This document shows positions 21,193 through 32,387 of a DNA stretch of 64,000 nucleotides, piece by piece. Made by a program: the position numbers and the translations under genes. The notes under the pieces are model-generated. The model was not told where the DNA came from. It searched no databases and saw only the letters and a program-made list of their open reading frames with translations. Positions within the stretch are counted from its first letter, which is position 1; the number at the start of each line of letters is the position of its first letter. The stretch lies in contig JARGSG010000198.1 in the NCBI GenBank assembly GCA_030374805.1, positions 186,001-250,000 of the forward strand, in the 5' to 3' direction. This DNA comes from Gracilaria gracilis. Its lineage: Eukaryota > Rhodophyta > Florideophyceae > Gracilariales > Gracilariaceae.

Positions 21193-23915
21193 ATTACTTT
21201 AAGAATCAATTTTTTGTCGTTGAAGACTTCAAAGTATTGAAGTTGATGATCGGAGGCGAATTTCTTTTCACGGTTTCAGTCCAGGACTTTGTACTGGATT
21301 CACCGACAGTTTTCTGAGTAATTGGCTGGGTATTTAAGAATGAGGAACAGTCCTGTTAATTTTCCTATCGTACTTCATAATTGTTTACAAAGTAGAGAGA
21401 AGCGTCACAAATAAATATGACCTCAGCAATTACGAGAAAGTGGTGCATTTATTCAATAGAAATAACATAGCCCATAAAAAATTTATTTATATAGAAATAT
21501 GAACCAAATTTGGGAGCAAGATTACACGCGTAGCGTGGCGAACAAAATATCCGAGCTGTATAGAAATTTTGATCGACAGAGTTCGCTTTGCTACTCTACG
21601 CATCCCGGCTGAGGACACGAACGCCATCTACATGATCTAATATGGCGACTATTACCCATCTTTTTTACCAATTTACCACAAATCCGTCATGTTGTCAAAG
21701 AAGATTGAGGCGCCGAACTACTAGAGGGCCTGTAAGGCTACTGAAATTAGATTGGCTGTGTTGAGCTTCTTCCATAACAGTAGAAACAATTTTTGGCGAG
21801 GATCGCCATTCCGGGGCTGGGGAATCACCTAAAAAACAAAAGTGAACTTGATCGACCACCCATCTTCCACTTGTCACTCTATCTCTGCCTCGTGTGTCTG
21901 GTGAAGTGTGAGGTAAATCCGGCGACGAATCGTGCTTGAACGCTTGGCTGGTCGTTCCGCACTGAGCCCACTGCCCATGCCATGTGCAGGTCGCTTTCTG
22001 CCAACGCCACCAGCGTGCCTGGGAGAAAAAATTCGAACTCATACTAGGTGAGTAATGTACACAGCAATCGACTGTTGTAAATAAACACTTTTCGTAAGTT
22101 GCGCGTGATTGTCCATGAGAAAAAGAGCAATAGCGGCTGTTGTGTTTTGTTTCATAAATCGGTTGCAACCTGACAGGAGAGCGGGTCAAGTAATTATGAC
22201 GAAGAGCGCAGATTTGTTTGTGCGAAAGCGCTAATAATATTTATAATTTATTTATTTACATATTCCACAATTCCATGCACCGTTTCCAGATATGAATCGT
22301 ACCATATGATCGCGTGTGTCACGTGGCCACGAGGGTTTGTGTGGCACCCGGGGTCCGCAAATAAGTTTCAAGTTTCATCCAGAAGATTCATTTTTTGCAT
22401 GCGCCACGAAAACAGATCTGCAATCAGTCTCATTTATCGTTGGTACGTATATCTACGAGTCTTCACGCTGACCCTTCGAAGCCTTGTAGATATGAACAGA
22501 AGTGGAAGAGGTTCCAAACCATCAGACTGTTAATAGATCTGTGGGCACTTGATTTGACCAATTGGAGCAATCTCGTGGTTCATGATGGACACCAAACGTT
22601 ACGTGCTTGTTCGCAGCACGAAGCCGAGAAACACATCGACACTTTGTATCTGCTCATCTTCCAGCCCGAGATACTCACCAACAGCTTCATTACTCGCTTC
22701 TAGCTAGAGGTACACTGATGAGAATCAACGCTTTTGTGCCCAGAATGTTAAACCTAAACACTTGACGGTTGAATCGCCGTCCCCTACACAGATATAGGAA
22801 TGCTACCTTTGGGCTGTCGGTGGACTGACATTTGTCCGTCCCATGCGCCGCAGCAATCTGCCGTAGCGTCCGGGATGAAGTCGTTCCAATGGGTGCCAGA
22901 GTCTGTCCTCGCGCCTATCTGCACGCTTGCGCCCAACAAGGATGTGAGCTGTCCAATTGACGATGGGTGTCAAAGATGACACAAGCCAAAACGACGCGTT
23001 AGGAAATCAAATAGTTACGCTCACCACCCACGGTGTTTACCCTTATTATGCACATATTCAACTGTCAGACTCGTACATTGTGCACTAATTACACTTGTCG
23101 TCGTTTGCATATCTGAATAGTGTTGTTCTATACTCTTCTGCTGAGTGTCCGATACCAAGAACTTGGTCGCGTCCCCTCTTACGCATGAGCACTTTCTTTG
23201 CATTTGTCGACAGACAGACCTGTTTGGCATCCCCGATTGATAAATGATGATGGACCAAAGCATATCCTTATTCCGCACGCGAAGCTTCAACGGTACCAAC
23301 CATACAACGGTACCTACTTATCATAGGGATGAGGCATCCTTCTGTCATGAATGCCATTAACGGCGAACTACGTAGGTTTCTTGTTGACATCGAAGCAAAC
23401 GCAAGAGTGTGCGCCTCTGTGGCGCCCCTTCAGTGCGTTTTGCACAGTGCATGCAACAAGTCTCGGCCCAGTATTTATAGCGTACTGATAGCCTCCGCAT
23501 CCGTCCGTTATCTCAAAATCAAATTCAATTGATGCATTCACGAGCATTGTTTCCCGCTCTCGGGACCGACACGTTCACGCATTTGCGCCGTTCCTTTGAT
23601 ATTGCACGGCGGTTCAAAACCTTCTGGATCGGGGGCGTGCCCTCAAACCCATGCAGAATCATCCCTTCAAAGCCTGCTATCACTTTCCACTCAGCTAGTA
23701 GTAACAGATCTCGAGATGCTGAAAAAGAGGGTCAACTGCAAGCTTTCGAAGTTGTTCCCCAGCGCTGCTGCATAGCTGCATCCACCTCAGGAAACTCCAA
23801 TACGTGTTGGCCAGTCTTGCAACTCCCGACTCAACCAGAACCAGTTGCATAAATACTCCCTAACCACAGCAGCTTTACGGCCGCCGTGTTGATCATCTCC
23901 GCTCTCAACGTCGAG
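21193..23915. other. Long stretch without a supported gene
   Basis: Several ORFs of 60-165 codons occur but none has a recognisable motif, start context or composition that convinces. CATAAATAC near 23847 may be the core promoter of the next gene. Confidence 0.4.
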
Positions 23916-25916
23916 ATGAAGCTCACCTTCACGCGTCGGAACGCCGTACTGGCAGTTGCGCTTCTCAACCTTCTTCTGCACAATGCCTCAGCGGTCTCGC
24001 TCAACCGGTACAACAGCTGCCCCGACCTAGTGGGCTACTTCAAGAAAAACGCTCTTTCCCGCGTGGGAGCGTATGGGCTCAGCGACTCCAGAAACTATGG
24101 AGGTTTCCGCCCGTCTCTTTACTGCCGTCCGTTCCGCGGAAGACCTGGACCCGTCTTCGCAAACTCTGCAGTCGGTGGAGACCGTGCACGCCTGAAGGCA
24201 GCTCCGGCTGCCCCCACAGCCGAGCTTGCAGGTAACGGCGGTACAGGAACAGCGCCAGCACGTGAACCAATAGCTGGTGTGGACTTCTCCGAGACTAATG
24301 TGCAGGTGGAAGGTGTGGATGAGCCAGATATCATCAAGACCGATGGAAATCAGGTGTACGTGATTCGCGGGAACAAATTCTTCGTCCTCAAGGTCATTGC
24401 CGGAGGAAGTAATAGCCGAGCAACTGGAGAGTTAACTCTACCGTCTCGTGCAAGGGAGATGCTTATCCAGGGCGATCATCTGCTCGTTATCGCACAGACA
24501 TATGGCACTATCTATCCAACTCCTCGCTCGGCCTCCAGCGGCATCTTCTTTGATCAGAGCTTGACCACTGTGTATCAGATCAAGGTGAAGTATGGAATTC
24601 CGAATTTGGTGGCTACCCTTCGCATGGAAGGCCGATACTTGAACTCGAGAGAGGTCGACGGTGTCGCTCGAATCGTTATGTTGTACAGGCCTCATCTGAG
24701 ATTCAAATATCCCTCATGTGTGATTCCTTATGACGAAGCCGAAGCCTACAACAAGGGTGTCATTCAAAGTTCTACCGCACGCGAATGGTACCCTAGCTAC
24801 TCGCTCAAGGTCGAAGGTAGGGCTGGTGAGACGACTGATTTGATTTCTTCTTGCTCAAACGTTTACATCCCAGGAATATTCCCAGGCTTTGACCTGCTCA
24901 CAGTTGTCACTCTGCCAGTATCGGGAAGTCTGAGGCCAACAGGAAGCGTCTCAATTGTCTCCGAAGGAGATGAAGTGTATGCGACGGCCTCTTCTTTGTA
25001 TGTTACCACAACTGAATATCGATGGGACTTCTTTGGGTTTGAGAACAGCTTGAGATCTGGGCGCGACTTCGAGACGTCCATCCACAAGTTCTCTTTGAAC
25101 AACTATGGAGCAGACTACAAGGGAAGCGGTGTGGTTTCGGGAAGTGTGTTGAACCAGTTCTCCATGCATGAGTACAACGGGTACTTCTTCATCGCCACTA
25201 CCGATGGTGCACCATGGTGGGGTGCCCGCGACGCGAGCTCTAGTAAGGTGACGTCGTTCAGGACAGCCGGCAGAAGTCTGCAGAAGGTGGGCGAAGTTGG
25301 GAACTTGGGACTGGGTGAACGCATATTTGCTGTGCGTTACGTGAAGGATACAGCGTATGTCGTGACGTTCAGACAGATTGATCCGTTGTATATCATCGAC
25401 TTGTCGCAACCGTGGTCGCTAAGAGTGACAGGTGAGTTGAAGATCCCAGGATTCAGTTCGTACCTTCATCCGATATCTGCAGGGCGCATCCTCGGAGTCG
25501 GTCAGGACGCTACTCCGGAGGGCAGAGTTACAGGTTCTAAGGTGACGTTGTTCGATGTGTCGAACAAGAGGAATCCGACCGAGCTTTCTTCGTGGACGTT
25601 ACCGGGAGGTAGGAGCACAGCGGAATGGGATCATCGTGCATTCTTGTACTGGGGACCGGAATCTGTGGCCGTACTTCCTGTTTCGACGTACTTGAACTCA
25701 GAAAGGTTTGTCGGTTCGGTTGTGCTGAAGATTTCGGACGCTGACATTCAGGAACGCGGTCGAATCACTCATGTATCGCTTTCGTCAAGCTATACTCCGA
25801 GGATTGAAAGAAATCTTGTCCTTGGTGCTGAGCACTTGTGGTCTCTTTCGTCGAAGCAGATTCAAGTTAACAACATCAAGGACCTTTCAAAGGAGTCAGC
25901 TACGACACTGATCTGA
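23916..25916 (+). CDS. Secreted beta-propeller domain protein (666 aa)
   Basis: ATG 23916 (GAGATGAAG) gives a signal peptide MKLTFTRRNAVLAVALLNLL ending near NASA. After a low-complexity Ala/Pro/Gly linker comes FSETNVQVEGVDEPDIIKTD, the signature opening of the prokaryote-type beta-propeller family (Pfam Beta_propel, PF09826). Further family-like blades are YLHPISAGRILGVGQD near residue 515 and WDHRAFLYWGPE near 580. The family is common in bacteria and archaea as surface or exported proteins of unknown biochemical role. The gene is a single open frame ending TGATGA. Export to the cell surface is likely; function is not known. Confidence 0.8.
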   Translation: MKLTFTRRNAVLAVALLNLLLHNASAVSLNRYNSCPDLVGYFKKNALSRVGAYGLSDSRNYGGFRPSLYCRPFRGRPGPVFANSAVGGDRARLKAAPAAPTAELAGNGGTGTAPAREPIAGVDFSETNVQVEGVDEPDIIKTDGNQVYVIRGNKFFVLKVIAGGSNSRATGELTLPSRAREMLIQGDHLLVIAQTYGTIYPTPRSASSGIFFDQSLTTVYQIKVKYGIPNLVATLRMEGRYLNSREVDGVARIVMLYRPHLRFKYPSCVIPYDEAEAYNKGVIQSSTAREWYPSYSLKVEGRAGETTDLISSCSNVYIPGIFPGFDLLTVVTLPVSGSLRPTGSVSIVSEGDEVYATASSLYVTTTEYRWDFFGFENSLRSGRDFETSIHKFSLNNYGADYKGSGVVSGSVLNQFSMHEYNGYFFIATTDGAPWWGARDASSSKVTSFRTAGRSLQKVGEVGNLGLGERIFAVRYVKDTAYVVTFRQIDPLYIIDLSQPWSLRVTGELKIPGFSSYLHPISAGRILGVGQDATPEGRVTGSKVTLFDVSNKRNPTELSSWTLPGGRSTAEWDHRAFLYWGPESVAVLPVSTYLNSERFVGSVVLKISDADIQERGRITHVSLSSSYTPRIERNLVLGAEHLWSLSSKQIQVNNIKDLSKESATTLI

Positions 25917-26005
25917 TGAAATACTGTGAAGACAGAGTTTATTTACATTCACACCTTTGTGTACTAATTTATAATGAGCAAGAATTCTATGTAAGAATCG
26001 ATAGT

Positions 26006-26021
26006 GGGCGTCTCCTGAAAA
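26006..26021 (+). repeat. Left TIR of Harb-1
   Basis: GGGCGTCTCCTGAAAA, perfect inverted match to 34397-34412, preceded by AGT. Confidence 0.92.
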
Positions 26022-26503
26022 TACAAGAACGCTGTTTGCGCACACTCAAATCGTCACGATTTGTTTGTTTTCTGTGACTTGCGTGCTCCACTTCGCACGG
26101 CGTCCGGAGACGTGCGCGGCGAGTAATACCGCCACGCAAACACTCGTTCGTCGTTGCAAACCTCTCCATAAACGCATCGGTGCCCGAACGAAAACCAGCA
26201 CGAGCTCCCGCCACTGCTAGTCTTCTGACTTGAAGCGAAAGTTCAGCTCGCTTTAACACCCCGGGTCGTTCCGGAACAGGTCCTTCCGCAATGAAGTGTA
26301 CTTCAAACTTTTGGGTGTCGATCATCCATTCGGTTTCTGACAATCTGTTTCTTCTTCGCGATGAACCAGCAAGAACAGCACAGTCTTAGTCCTCTCGCGC
26401 CTCAAGAGACCAAAAACCTAGATATGCAGAACGATATACAGCTGATTTTGGATGAACCTTCAACCATCGCGAATGCTACAACCGTAACTGGTCGCGCACC
26501 AAG

Positions 26504-26767
26504 TGTGCGCTTGTGTGGTTGCAATGCGCAAAAGGGGTGCTGAGTGTTGAGGTTCGATGCCTCTGATTTTACTGAAGAGGTAGAGATGTGGTGTCTTAAG
26601 TACACCACTGCCAATGTTTTCTGCTTCAGAAAACTACTACGGTACACTAACTATGTAGGAGGTAATGCCACCCGAGCGTGGGTGCAGCAATCCTTGGTGG
26701 AGCTATGGTGCTGAAGTGGATGTCTATATCTACTTCAGTGCCGAAGTGGATGCCTTCATCCACTACA
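26504..26767 (-). repeat. 3' LTR of Gyp-A
   Basis: 264 bp, no difference seen from 31567-31830. Confidence 0.93.
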
Positions 26768-26777
26768 CTTCCCTCCT

Positions 26778-29700
26778 TTAAAGGCCAAGCGCAGCTTTTG
26801 CTTTCTTAGCCAGATCGGGGGATGTGGTTTTGCGACGAAGTAGTTTTTGCAGCATAACTGGAACGTCCTTATAGATCTGTTTGAGAGGCTCCAAAGTGTC
26901 CTCTGCCTCATCAAGACCTTTCCAGCGAACATGAACCAATAGGCCTTCCTCTCTTTCCACCAACTTAAGTAAACGTCCTACGGGCATACCGGTCTCAGAT
27001 GAAAGAACGTGGGACAAAATGGCCTCTTTGTTCAAGGATTCGTCATGGTAAAACTTCAACCGAGAGCCATGTATGTCCTTGAGCGATCCGTTCCGGAGAT
27101 CTTCGACTTGATAAACGTAGTCCGAAAGTGCCTTAACAATTCGGCGTGGTCCTCTCCAACGTAACGCAAGCTTCTCACCGGCCGTGAAATCATCTCTTGC
27201 CACCAATACAAAATCCCCTTTCTCAAAATTTGCTAGAGTGCCCTTGGAAGCCCTTTCTCTCGACTTCTGTCTGTTGTTCTGTAGCGCATTGTGCACTAAA
27301 GGTTGTAACTCGGACATCAACTTTTGCAGAGCGCCCATGTTGGTACAGCGCTCTAATCGTGCTGCGCGAATGTTAACAGGCTTCGCGGTAGATGTGCGCA
27401 GGAAGGTAGAGATAGGGGGAGTAGGTTTGAGACCCATGAAGGCGGTGATTGGTGCAGTGTTGCTGCGGTGAGGAGACGGGGTGTTGTTCAAGATGCTCTG
27501 GATGATTGGAATGAGATCGGGCCATTCTTTGAAATCCATTTGATACTCGGATGTCAACGCCCGAAGTGTTCGGATGAGTTCTTTGCCAAGTCTTTCCACT
27601 GCCCCATTGCTCCATGGTGTGTAGGGGAGCGTGAAATGATGCGGTACGCGAAGATACTTCGTTATTTTCCTGATGGTCTCGTTCTTGAAGTGCGTTGGAC
27701 CATCGGACATCAAGCCCTGCGGAACATTAAAGGCAGCGCACCAGTCTACGATAGAAAGCGCGGCGTTGTCCGATGTCGTTCCTGAGGTAGGAAAGAACCA
27801 CTTGTAGTCGGAATGATCATCTCGAAGCATCAGGATGTATTTAGACCCTACATGACTTGGTCCAATTTCAATGTAGTCAAACTGGAGAAGGTCGTTTGGC
27901 TTTGACCCATGGAGTGCCGGACCAAAGGGCCTTGGAACTTTCTCACCTCCAGTGGTCGAAATACAGTGGATGCAGGCATCTACAAAATCCTGAATGTCTT
28001 TCGACAGTGTTGTCCAATGATAGTTCTTGCTCAGAGCATTTGATGTAGTTTGCCTACCACGATGGCCGGCGGGACCAGTGTGGGCAATGATGCAGAGTCT
28101 CAGCTGAAGGTTCTCAGACTTTTCCGGGATCCAAATGGCTTCTGAAGAGGTTCTCCAGATTCCATTAAGACAATGTAGATCTAATGGGCGAACGTTGGAG
28201 TGTTGGTCTTGTTCCAGTGCTACTTCTTCTGCAGATGGCCAGCAGAATTCATCGGTGTTGGCGGTTGGCAGAATTGGAATCTGGAGTAACCTTCGGACAA
28301 TTCTGGGTGCAGACCAACGCGTTAACATGTCAGCCCACACATTGTCCAGTCCACTGATGTGGAAGCATGTGTACAAGTATACACTGAGACGCACAGCCCA
28401 ACGAAGAACCTTTCGTGTTGAGGATAGGCTGAGATCCGGGATGAGAGAGAGAGGGTCGAATATGAAAACGAGGTTGTTGTGGTCTGTGAAGAGGTCGAAT
28501 CCTGCGGCGGTGGCAGCAAGCCAATGCATTCTCTCGACTGTAGCCATTATTGCGAAAGCCTCTTTCTCCAGAGTCGACCAAGCCAATTGAGTCGTGTTGA
28601 ATCTTCCGGAACAAAATGCAAGCGGGCTGTGCCTTTGCTCGGCGTGAGGGAGATGGAGGTCCTCTTTCGGTACTTGCGTAACGATACCAGACCAAGAGGT
28701 GTCAGATGCGTCTGTGTAAATGCATAGCCGCTGCCGCTCGTCGCGATGAGCGAGAGTAACCAGATTAGCGAGCGCCTTCTTGCACTGATCGAAAACAATG
28801 TTTTCTTTCTCATCCCATCCCAGATCCTGCAATGATACGTTCGCTACAGCTCGTTTGGTGCGCTTACCAGCTACGGCATATACCCTTTCCAACATTTGGT
28901 GTAGGGGCTCAATGAGATTCGTGAAGTTCGGTATGCCGGTTTTGACCCACTGCATGGCGCACACAAACTGTTGCAAATGGGCTCCAGTGGTTGGAGGTTC
29001 CATGGAAAGGAGGCCGTCAAGCTGTCGAGGGTCATGGCGTACTCCATCTGCGGATACAATTCGTCCACACCATTTAATGGTTTGAGCAAACAGGATACTC
29101 TTGCCTGGATGTAGTCGGATCGAATAACGTGCACAGGTTTCGAACAGCTTTCGAATTCCTTTCAGTAGTCCCTCCACAGTTCGATTGTGAAGCAGTATGT
29201 CATCCAGCCAATAGAGAATCTGCTGGAGGAGCTCCTTGGGGAACACTTCTGCCAGAATGGATTGTAGATGTGTCGTAGCGTTTGTTGTCCCGTGCAGAAC
29301 TCTGGTTGGTGTGTAGACGCCATCAGGCGTTATGAATGACTGGAGTTCCTGCGAGGCCTTATCCAAAGGGAACTGCCAGTACCCATGAGAGAGATCAAAA
29401 GTGGCGAAGAACTTGGATCCAGCCAGCTTGAGTAGTTCCTGTTCAATATTCGGCATTGGAAACTGATGCTGGACTGTGAACTTGTTGATGGGCCGCAAGT
29501 CTACAGTGAATCGGAAACGAGCTGGTCCAGGTTTGGGGACAAGAAGTGGTGCTGATGCCCATGGAGACGACGGATTGGGGTACACCATACCAGCTCGAAC
29601 AAGATTTCCAACGAACTTGTCAAGAAAATCCCGCTGGTCCTGCGAGTACTTACGCAGACGGACGCGAACTGGCTTGGCATCAGGTGTAATGGCAATCTTC

Positions 29701-31514
29701 AGTGGCTTGACTTGTGCTGGTGGTCCTGAAGAAAGCGAGGTTCTGAAGATGTTGATATGTTCATGTGCCATTTCGCTGAGAAGGTTCGCCTTGGTTTTCT
29801 CTAGTCCATTTCCAACTGCCACTTGCAACATGTCTTCTACTGCTTTTTGGATGCTCTCATGCTGCTCACTGTCAACTGTGTCAAGAAGAGCTGGGTCTGG
29901 GAATGGGTCTTCAACCCGTCGCTGGGCATAGTAGTTCACCCTTGGACGGTCGGGCGCAACTGTAGTTGATTCGAATGTTGTACTAGAGCAGTTTAGGCGT
30001 GCAATCATGAGACGGCTGACGTACCCACCTGCCGAAGTGGATGTGGGGTTTCCGACTTGTGAGCAGTCTGCCCCATTCAACGCGAAGCGGTTTCTGTCCA
30101 GCAGAGTATGAGTGTCTACACGCAAATGCTGCAGTACGGGTCTGCCGATGAGTAGATTCTCACAAGCCAGATCGTTATCAGCAACCAAAAATGAGATCTT
30201 CATGAGTGCCAAGTTTCCAGATGCCAGGTGTAGAATGGTGCGCGGTACTGTCCATGTGCGTGAAAAAGAGAAACTCTCTGCTTCTGCCTGATTATCCTTC
30301 CTTAGTGCCACAGCCAACGTGACCTTCTTGATAGCGGAAATCTTCCCGATACCTTGCAAGGCAGCTGACTCTGCGAGTGTAGGTGACACAATGCTGTCGT
30401 CACTGCCATCATCACAGCGACCGGAAGTCTCGACGGAAGTCATGCCATCGGAAACAGTAACAGAACAGCTTGCGTCTGTAGAGTACTGGGCAGGTTTCAC
30501 ACGTCCCACACTACCTGGCTTCGCTTTGACTTTGTGAGACCTTGTGTTCTTGGCAGGTCCATCCGCTGCCTTCTTGGCTGAAAGATGAGCTTTCAGAGCT
30601 TCCTTCTCGACAGCGGTGGCCTTCGTACAATCATCAATCCAATGCCGTTCACCTTCACGCTGGCATGGTTCGTGCGGACAGAACGGGGGAAGTCGTTTGG
30701 ATTTCTGGCTTGCGCGCTTCTGCTCTGTTGAAGAGCTTGGGGGGGCTGGTGACTCGCTACTCGTGGCAAAACTTACAAAGTTTCCTTTGCGGAGTTTTGA
30801 AACTCGCGTTCTAGAGGGTGGACCATTGTCTACGATCTGAAATGCTTCGGACACAGACATTGCGTGTTTCATAAAACCTTTGAAGTCCTTCTTCAGAGGT
30901 GAATACACCAGTTCCAGGTCCGTTTCGAGACGTTGTTGCAATGTTCTGGGACGGATAGTAGCTACAATGTGCTTGACTGATAATTTAGGATGGTCATTCA
31001 TTACCCAAATGAGCCCATTCCTACGCAACGTAGACACATACGACGTGAAAAGCCCCTTCATTCGCGAGCGGGAGGAGCTGTCAGACATGTCCATCGAAAG
31101 TTCACGTTTGATTATAGCATTAATTTCTGTCACCGTCATAGTGTCTTTTTCCTCCTCGGCTTCGGTTTCCAAATACCTACGAAGTTTGGCATCTGTAAGG
31201 TCCTCGGACATCTTGACCGTAGGAATGTATTCCAAATCAATACAGGACTGAAGCCATTCGGAGTCTACACAGAAGCAAATACTGACCGGGCGGACAGGCT
31301 CGGTGGTGGTTGAGTCAATGACCGAAAGCTGTAGCGCTCGTTCCATGACTTCCTTCGAATACTGGTCGTACTGACGTAGAAATATCCGAATTGACCTTGG
31401 ATTGGTGTTAGAGAGTCTTGGGTGGTCCACGGAAAAGGCTACGGACGATGGTTGCTGAAGAAGATATTCCATTTCTTCTCCAGACTGAGCGGTGGGCGTC
31501 GAAGCGGACGCCAT
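26778..31514 (-). CDS. Gag-pol polyprotein of Gyp-A with C-terminal chromodomain (1,578 aa)
   Basis: A single open frame from ATG 31514. Order: gag with a Cys/His cluster (FCPHEPCQREGERHWIDDC); a protease region near NLLIGRPVLQH; RT with FATFDLSHGYWQF and YWLDDILLH (WLDD where YLDD or YVDD is usual); RNase H with IYTDASDTSW; integrase with the zinc motif HRGRQTT...CIHC and catalytic LLQFDYIE, MSDGPTHF and NGAVERLGKEL; and a C-terminal chromodomain (GRLLKLVEREEGLLVHVRWK). RT before integrase is the gypsy order. The chromodomain suggests targeted integration near modified histones. No stop or frameshift is present, so this copy could be active. Confidence 0.93.
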   Translation of the reverse strand: MASASTPTAQSGEEMEYLLQQPSSVAFSVDHPRLSNTNPRSIRIFLRQYDQYSKEVMERALQLSVIDSTTTEPVRPVSICFCVDSEWLQSCIDLEYIPTVKMSEDLTDAKLRRYLETEAEEEKDTMTVTEINAIIKRELSMDMSDSSSRSRMKGLFTSYVSTLRRNGLIWVMNDHPKLSVKHIVATIRPRTLQQRLETDLELVYSPLKKDFKGFMKHAMSVSEAFQIVDNGPPSRTRVSKLRKGNFVSFATSSESPAPPSSSTEQKRASQKSKRLPPFCPHEPCQREGERHWIDDCTKATAVEKEALKAHLSAKKAADGPAKNTRSHKVKAKPGSVGRVKPAQYSTDASCSVTVSDGMTSVETSGRCDDGSDDSIVSPTLAESAALQGIGKISAIKKVTLAVALRKDNQAEAESFSFSRTWTVPRTILHLASGNLALMKISFLVADNDLACENLLIGRPVLQHLRVDTHTLLDRNRFALNGADCSQVGNPTSTSAGGYVSRLMIARLNCSSTTFESTTVAPDRPRVNYYAQRRVEDPFPDPALLDTVDSEQHESIQKAVEDMLQVAVGNGLEKTKANLLSEMAHEHINIFRTSLSSGPPAQVKPLKIAITPDAKPVRVRLRKYSQDQRDFLDKFVGNLVRAGMVYPNPSSPWASAPLLVPKPGPARFRFTVDLRPINKFTVQHQFPMPNIEQELLKLAGSKFFATFDLSHGYWQFPLDKASQELQSFITPDGVYTPTRVLHGTTNATTHLQSILAEVFPKELLQQILYWLDDILLHNRTVEGLLKGIRKLFETCARYSIRLHPGKSILFAQTIKWCGRIVSADGVRHDPRQLDGLLSMEPPTTGAHLQQFVCAMQWVKTGIPNFTNLIEPLHQMLERVYAVAGKRTKRAVANVSLQDLGWDEKENIVFDQCKKALANLVTLAHRDERQRLCIYTDASDTSWSGIVTQVPKEDLHLPHAEQRHSPLAFCSGRFNTTQLAWSTLEKEAFAIMATVERMHWLAATAAGFDLFTDHNNLVFIFDPLSLIPDLSLSSTRKVLRWAVRLSVYLYTCFHISGLDNVWADMLTRWSAPRIVRRLLQIPILPTANTDEFCWPSAEEVALEQDQHSNVRPLDLHCLNGIWRTSSEAIWIPEKSENLQLRLCIIAHTGPAGHRGRQTTSNALSKNYHWTTLSKDIQDFVDACIHCISTTGGEKVPRPFGPALHGSKPNDLLQFDYIEIGPSHVGSKYILMLRDDHSDYKWFFPTSGTTSDNAALSIVDWCAAFNVPQGLMSDGPTHFKNETIRKITKYLRVPHHFTLPYTPWSNGAVERLGKELIRTLRALTSEYQMDFKEWPDLIPIIQSILNNTPSPHRSNTAPITAFMGLKPTPPISTFLRTSTAKPVNIRAARLERCTNMGALQKLMSELQPLVHNALQNNRQKSRERASKGTLANFEKGDFVLVARDDFTAGEKLALRWRGPRRIVKALSDYVYQVEDLRNGSLKDIHGSRLKFYHDESLNKEAILSHVLSSETGMPVGRLLKLVEREEGLLVHVRWKGLDEAEDTLEPLKQIYKDVPVMLQKLLRRKTTSPDLAKKAKAALGL

Positions 31515-31566
31515 TGTGGTGATCGAACAAGCGAAACGCGATACAACCAGTATCGGCAGTGATCAC

Positions 31567-31830
31567 TGTGCGCTTGTGTGGTTGCAATGCGCAAAAGGGG
31601 TGCTGAGTGTTGAGGTTCGATGCCTCTGATTTTACTGAAGAGGTAGAGATGTGGTGTCTTAAGTACACCACTGCCAATGTTTTCTGCTTCAGAAAACTAC
31701 TACGGTACACTAACTATGTAGGAGGTAATGCCACCCGAGCGTGGGTGCAGCAATCCTTGGTGGAGCTATGGTGCTGAAGTGGATGTCTATATCTACTTCA
31801 GTGCCGAAGTGGATGCCTTCATCCACTACA
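31567..31830 (-). repeat. 5' LTR of Gyp-A
   Basis: 264 bp, no difference seen from the 3' LTR; followed by the duplication CCAAG. Confidence 0.93.
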
Positions 31831-32123
31831 CCAAGACGGGTTCTACTCCGACATAACACAGCTACCTCAAGAACTAACAAACGCTCCGCGCCTCGCGCTG
31901 CACATCCGAACGTGCCGCAGCCGTCCGAAAAGCATAATAACAGCAAGTGGCGTGGGTTTATCTTTACAACAAGAGAATTGAACTGTTTGCTGGACGTTTT
32001 GGAACACTTCTTGCCAATAGGACCCATGGAATGGGATAGAGTTACCAAGAATCACCACGATGTGTTCCCTTCCTACAAACGCACTCCCGAATCGCTCCGT
32101 CGCAAATTTGCAACTCTTTACCG

Positions 32124-32203
32124 TATTAGAAAACAGATGAGCTATTGGCGCTATGCTCTCTTGTGACACAGGGCGTGCAGTTCATGTATTTGAACTTTCA
32201 ACA
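32124..32203 (-). repeat. 3' LTR of the TRIM
   Basis: 80 bp, identical to 32388-32467. Confidence 0.9.
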
Positions 32204-32387
32204 CTCCCCTTCGACCTGTGCTCACTGTCAAGCCGAAGGACAAAGCTTACAGAAGAACTGATCTACCTGATCTGGTTACCCTCACACTGTAACTCCCCTT
32301 CTGCTGTACACATGTACAATCTCTTTGTCAAATGTCACTTCTGGGACCCGCACCCAAGGTCTACAGCGTAAAGCTGGGCCCATAACC

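Larger units (their letters stand above)
26504..31830 (-). mobile_element. Ty3/gypsy LTR retrotransposon Gyp-A (5,327 bp), apparently intact
   Basis: 264-bp LTRs (26504-26767 and 31567-31830) look identical by eye, begin TGTAGTGG and end GCGCACA in element orientation, and are flanked by the target duplication CCAAG (26499-26503, 31831-31835). One uninterrupted polyprotein lies between. A polypurine tract AAAGGAGGGAAG (26768-26779) abuts the 3' LTR and overlaps the stop codon. The primer-binding site is not obvious directly after the 5' LTR. Confidence 0.94.

Noticed and set aside
21695-22189. 164-codon minus-strand ORF as a gene
   Set aside because: Unusual composition, no motif, no supporting signals.
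31501-31566. A tRNA primer-binding site directly after the Gyp-A 5' LTR
   Set aside because: A TGGTTGTATCGCG stretch exists but is about 17 bases from the LTR end; not convincing without a matching tRNA.
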